64,000 nucleotides of DNA. Origin: Stappia taiwanensis (GTDB lineage Bacteria > Pseudomonadota > Alphaproteobacteria > Rhizobiales > Stappiaceae). How positions within the stretch are numbered: position 1 is the stretch's first letter; every line of letters begins with the position of its first letter. Location: contig NZ_BMCR01000007.1 in assembly GCF_014635285.1 (NCBI RefSeq), positions 181,340 through 245,339 on the forward strand. The letters run 5' to 3'. The notes beneath the pieces were generated by a model. It ran no database searches and had not been told where the DNA came from. It saw only the letters and a list, made by a program, of their open reading frames with translations. The position numbers and the translations under genes were made by a program. Of the stretch, positions 63,699 to 64,000 are shown one piece after another.

Positions 63699-64000
63699 CC
63701 ATGCCCGGGACCTGATGGCCTCTTCGGCTCGCGGCTGCGATGCAGACCGGAGCCGGGACGTTTGCGGCATTGCGAACATGGCGCGTGACGACATCCTTTT
63801 GGACTATCGCCACGCGCTGTAAGCAGTGTCCTTCAGGCGCTTTTCTGCGGGGTGTTTAACCCTGGAGTTTTCTGGCGATGCTTGGGCGTATACATCCCCA
63901 AGCGCTCAATCGGGACGGCGCCCTGCCCGGCTGTCCCACCCGCTGGAAAGCACTCCACGGGTCGCCATCGTCTCAAAAGGGCGATGGCACCACCTTCCCG
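63699..64000. other. Non-coding right end of the window
   Basis: About 300 bp with no gene seen. It contains GCTTGGG/CCCAAGC arms at 63880-63886 and 63897-63903, which could form a small hairpin. The window ends before the next feature. Confidence 0.4.

Overview
The window is a GC-rich, densely packed chromosomal segment of an alphaproteobacterium, most likely a member of Rhizobiales (Hyphomicrobiales). The evidence is the combination pckA / chvI-chvG / hprK / EIIA-Man-type / HPr / ahcY / divL / tsaE-amgK / murU / addB-addA / trxA, together with a DivL-type pseudo-histidine kinase, a short HPr kinase, a FYDLN acidic protein, an L21 with a long C-terminal extension, and a DUF1150 protein beside an Hsp20. 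I cannot name the genus from the sequence alone.

Layout. 1-2320 (minus): two XdhC-family genes (one cut by the window edge) and pckA. 2321-7003 (plus): the ChvI-ChvG envelope-stress two-component system followed by HPr kinase, an EIIA component and HPr, a regulatory PTS branch with no sugar permease. 7004-20950 (plus): ahcY behind a 20-bp palindrome, divL, the fused tsaE-amgK gene with murU (tRNA t6A synthesis and cell-wall sugar recycling), the AddAB recombination nuclease, and thioredoxin. 21097-23042 (plus): grpE, a TRIC-type channel, and a VOC protein. 23104-30048: a minus block (LapA-like, ihfB, sppA) and rpsA-cmk-aroA, with panB on plus between them. 30269-33015: FYDLN protein, tRNA-Ala, an unknown membrane protein, hsp20, DUF1150. 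33150-39471 (minus): ptsN-hpf-rpoN-lptB-lptA-lptC-rnd and tRNA-Leu, which joins nitrogen-PTS/sigma-54 control with lipopolysaccharide export. 39647-45837: NDUFA9-like protein, DUF1127, WYL regulator, uppP, GST, queG, SDR. 45940-58561 (minus): rppH, a divergent polysaccharide deacetylase, ctpA, envC, rlmH, rsfS, nadD, proA, proB, obgE, a GNAT, rpmA, rplU.

The right end (59028-64000) is accessory in character. A tRNA-Ser gene is followed by an AT-richer stretch holding a gene with a HEPN-type RNELVH motif, then by degenerate intergenic sequence, and then by a two-gene unit: a multi-pass membrane protein and a secreted von Willebrand A protein carrying four tandem 88-residue repeats, with a short overlapping fragment of a further repeat.

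The points most worth following up are: a 269-bp element bounded by perfect 25-bp inverted repeats inside the nadD-rsfS gap; the HEPN-motif gene next to tRNA-Ser; the membrane/VWA repeat unit; the Tyr-for-His H-box in DivL; the palindromes upstream of ahcY and between pckA and chvI; and a terminator-like hairpin immediately downstream of the best rplU promoter. No CRISPR array, intact transposase, integrase or rRNA gene is visible.
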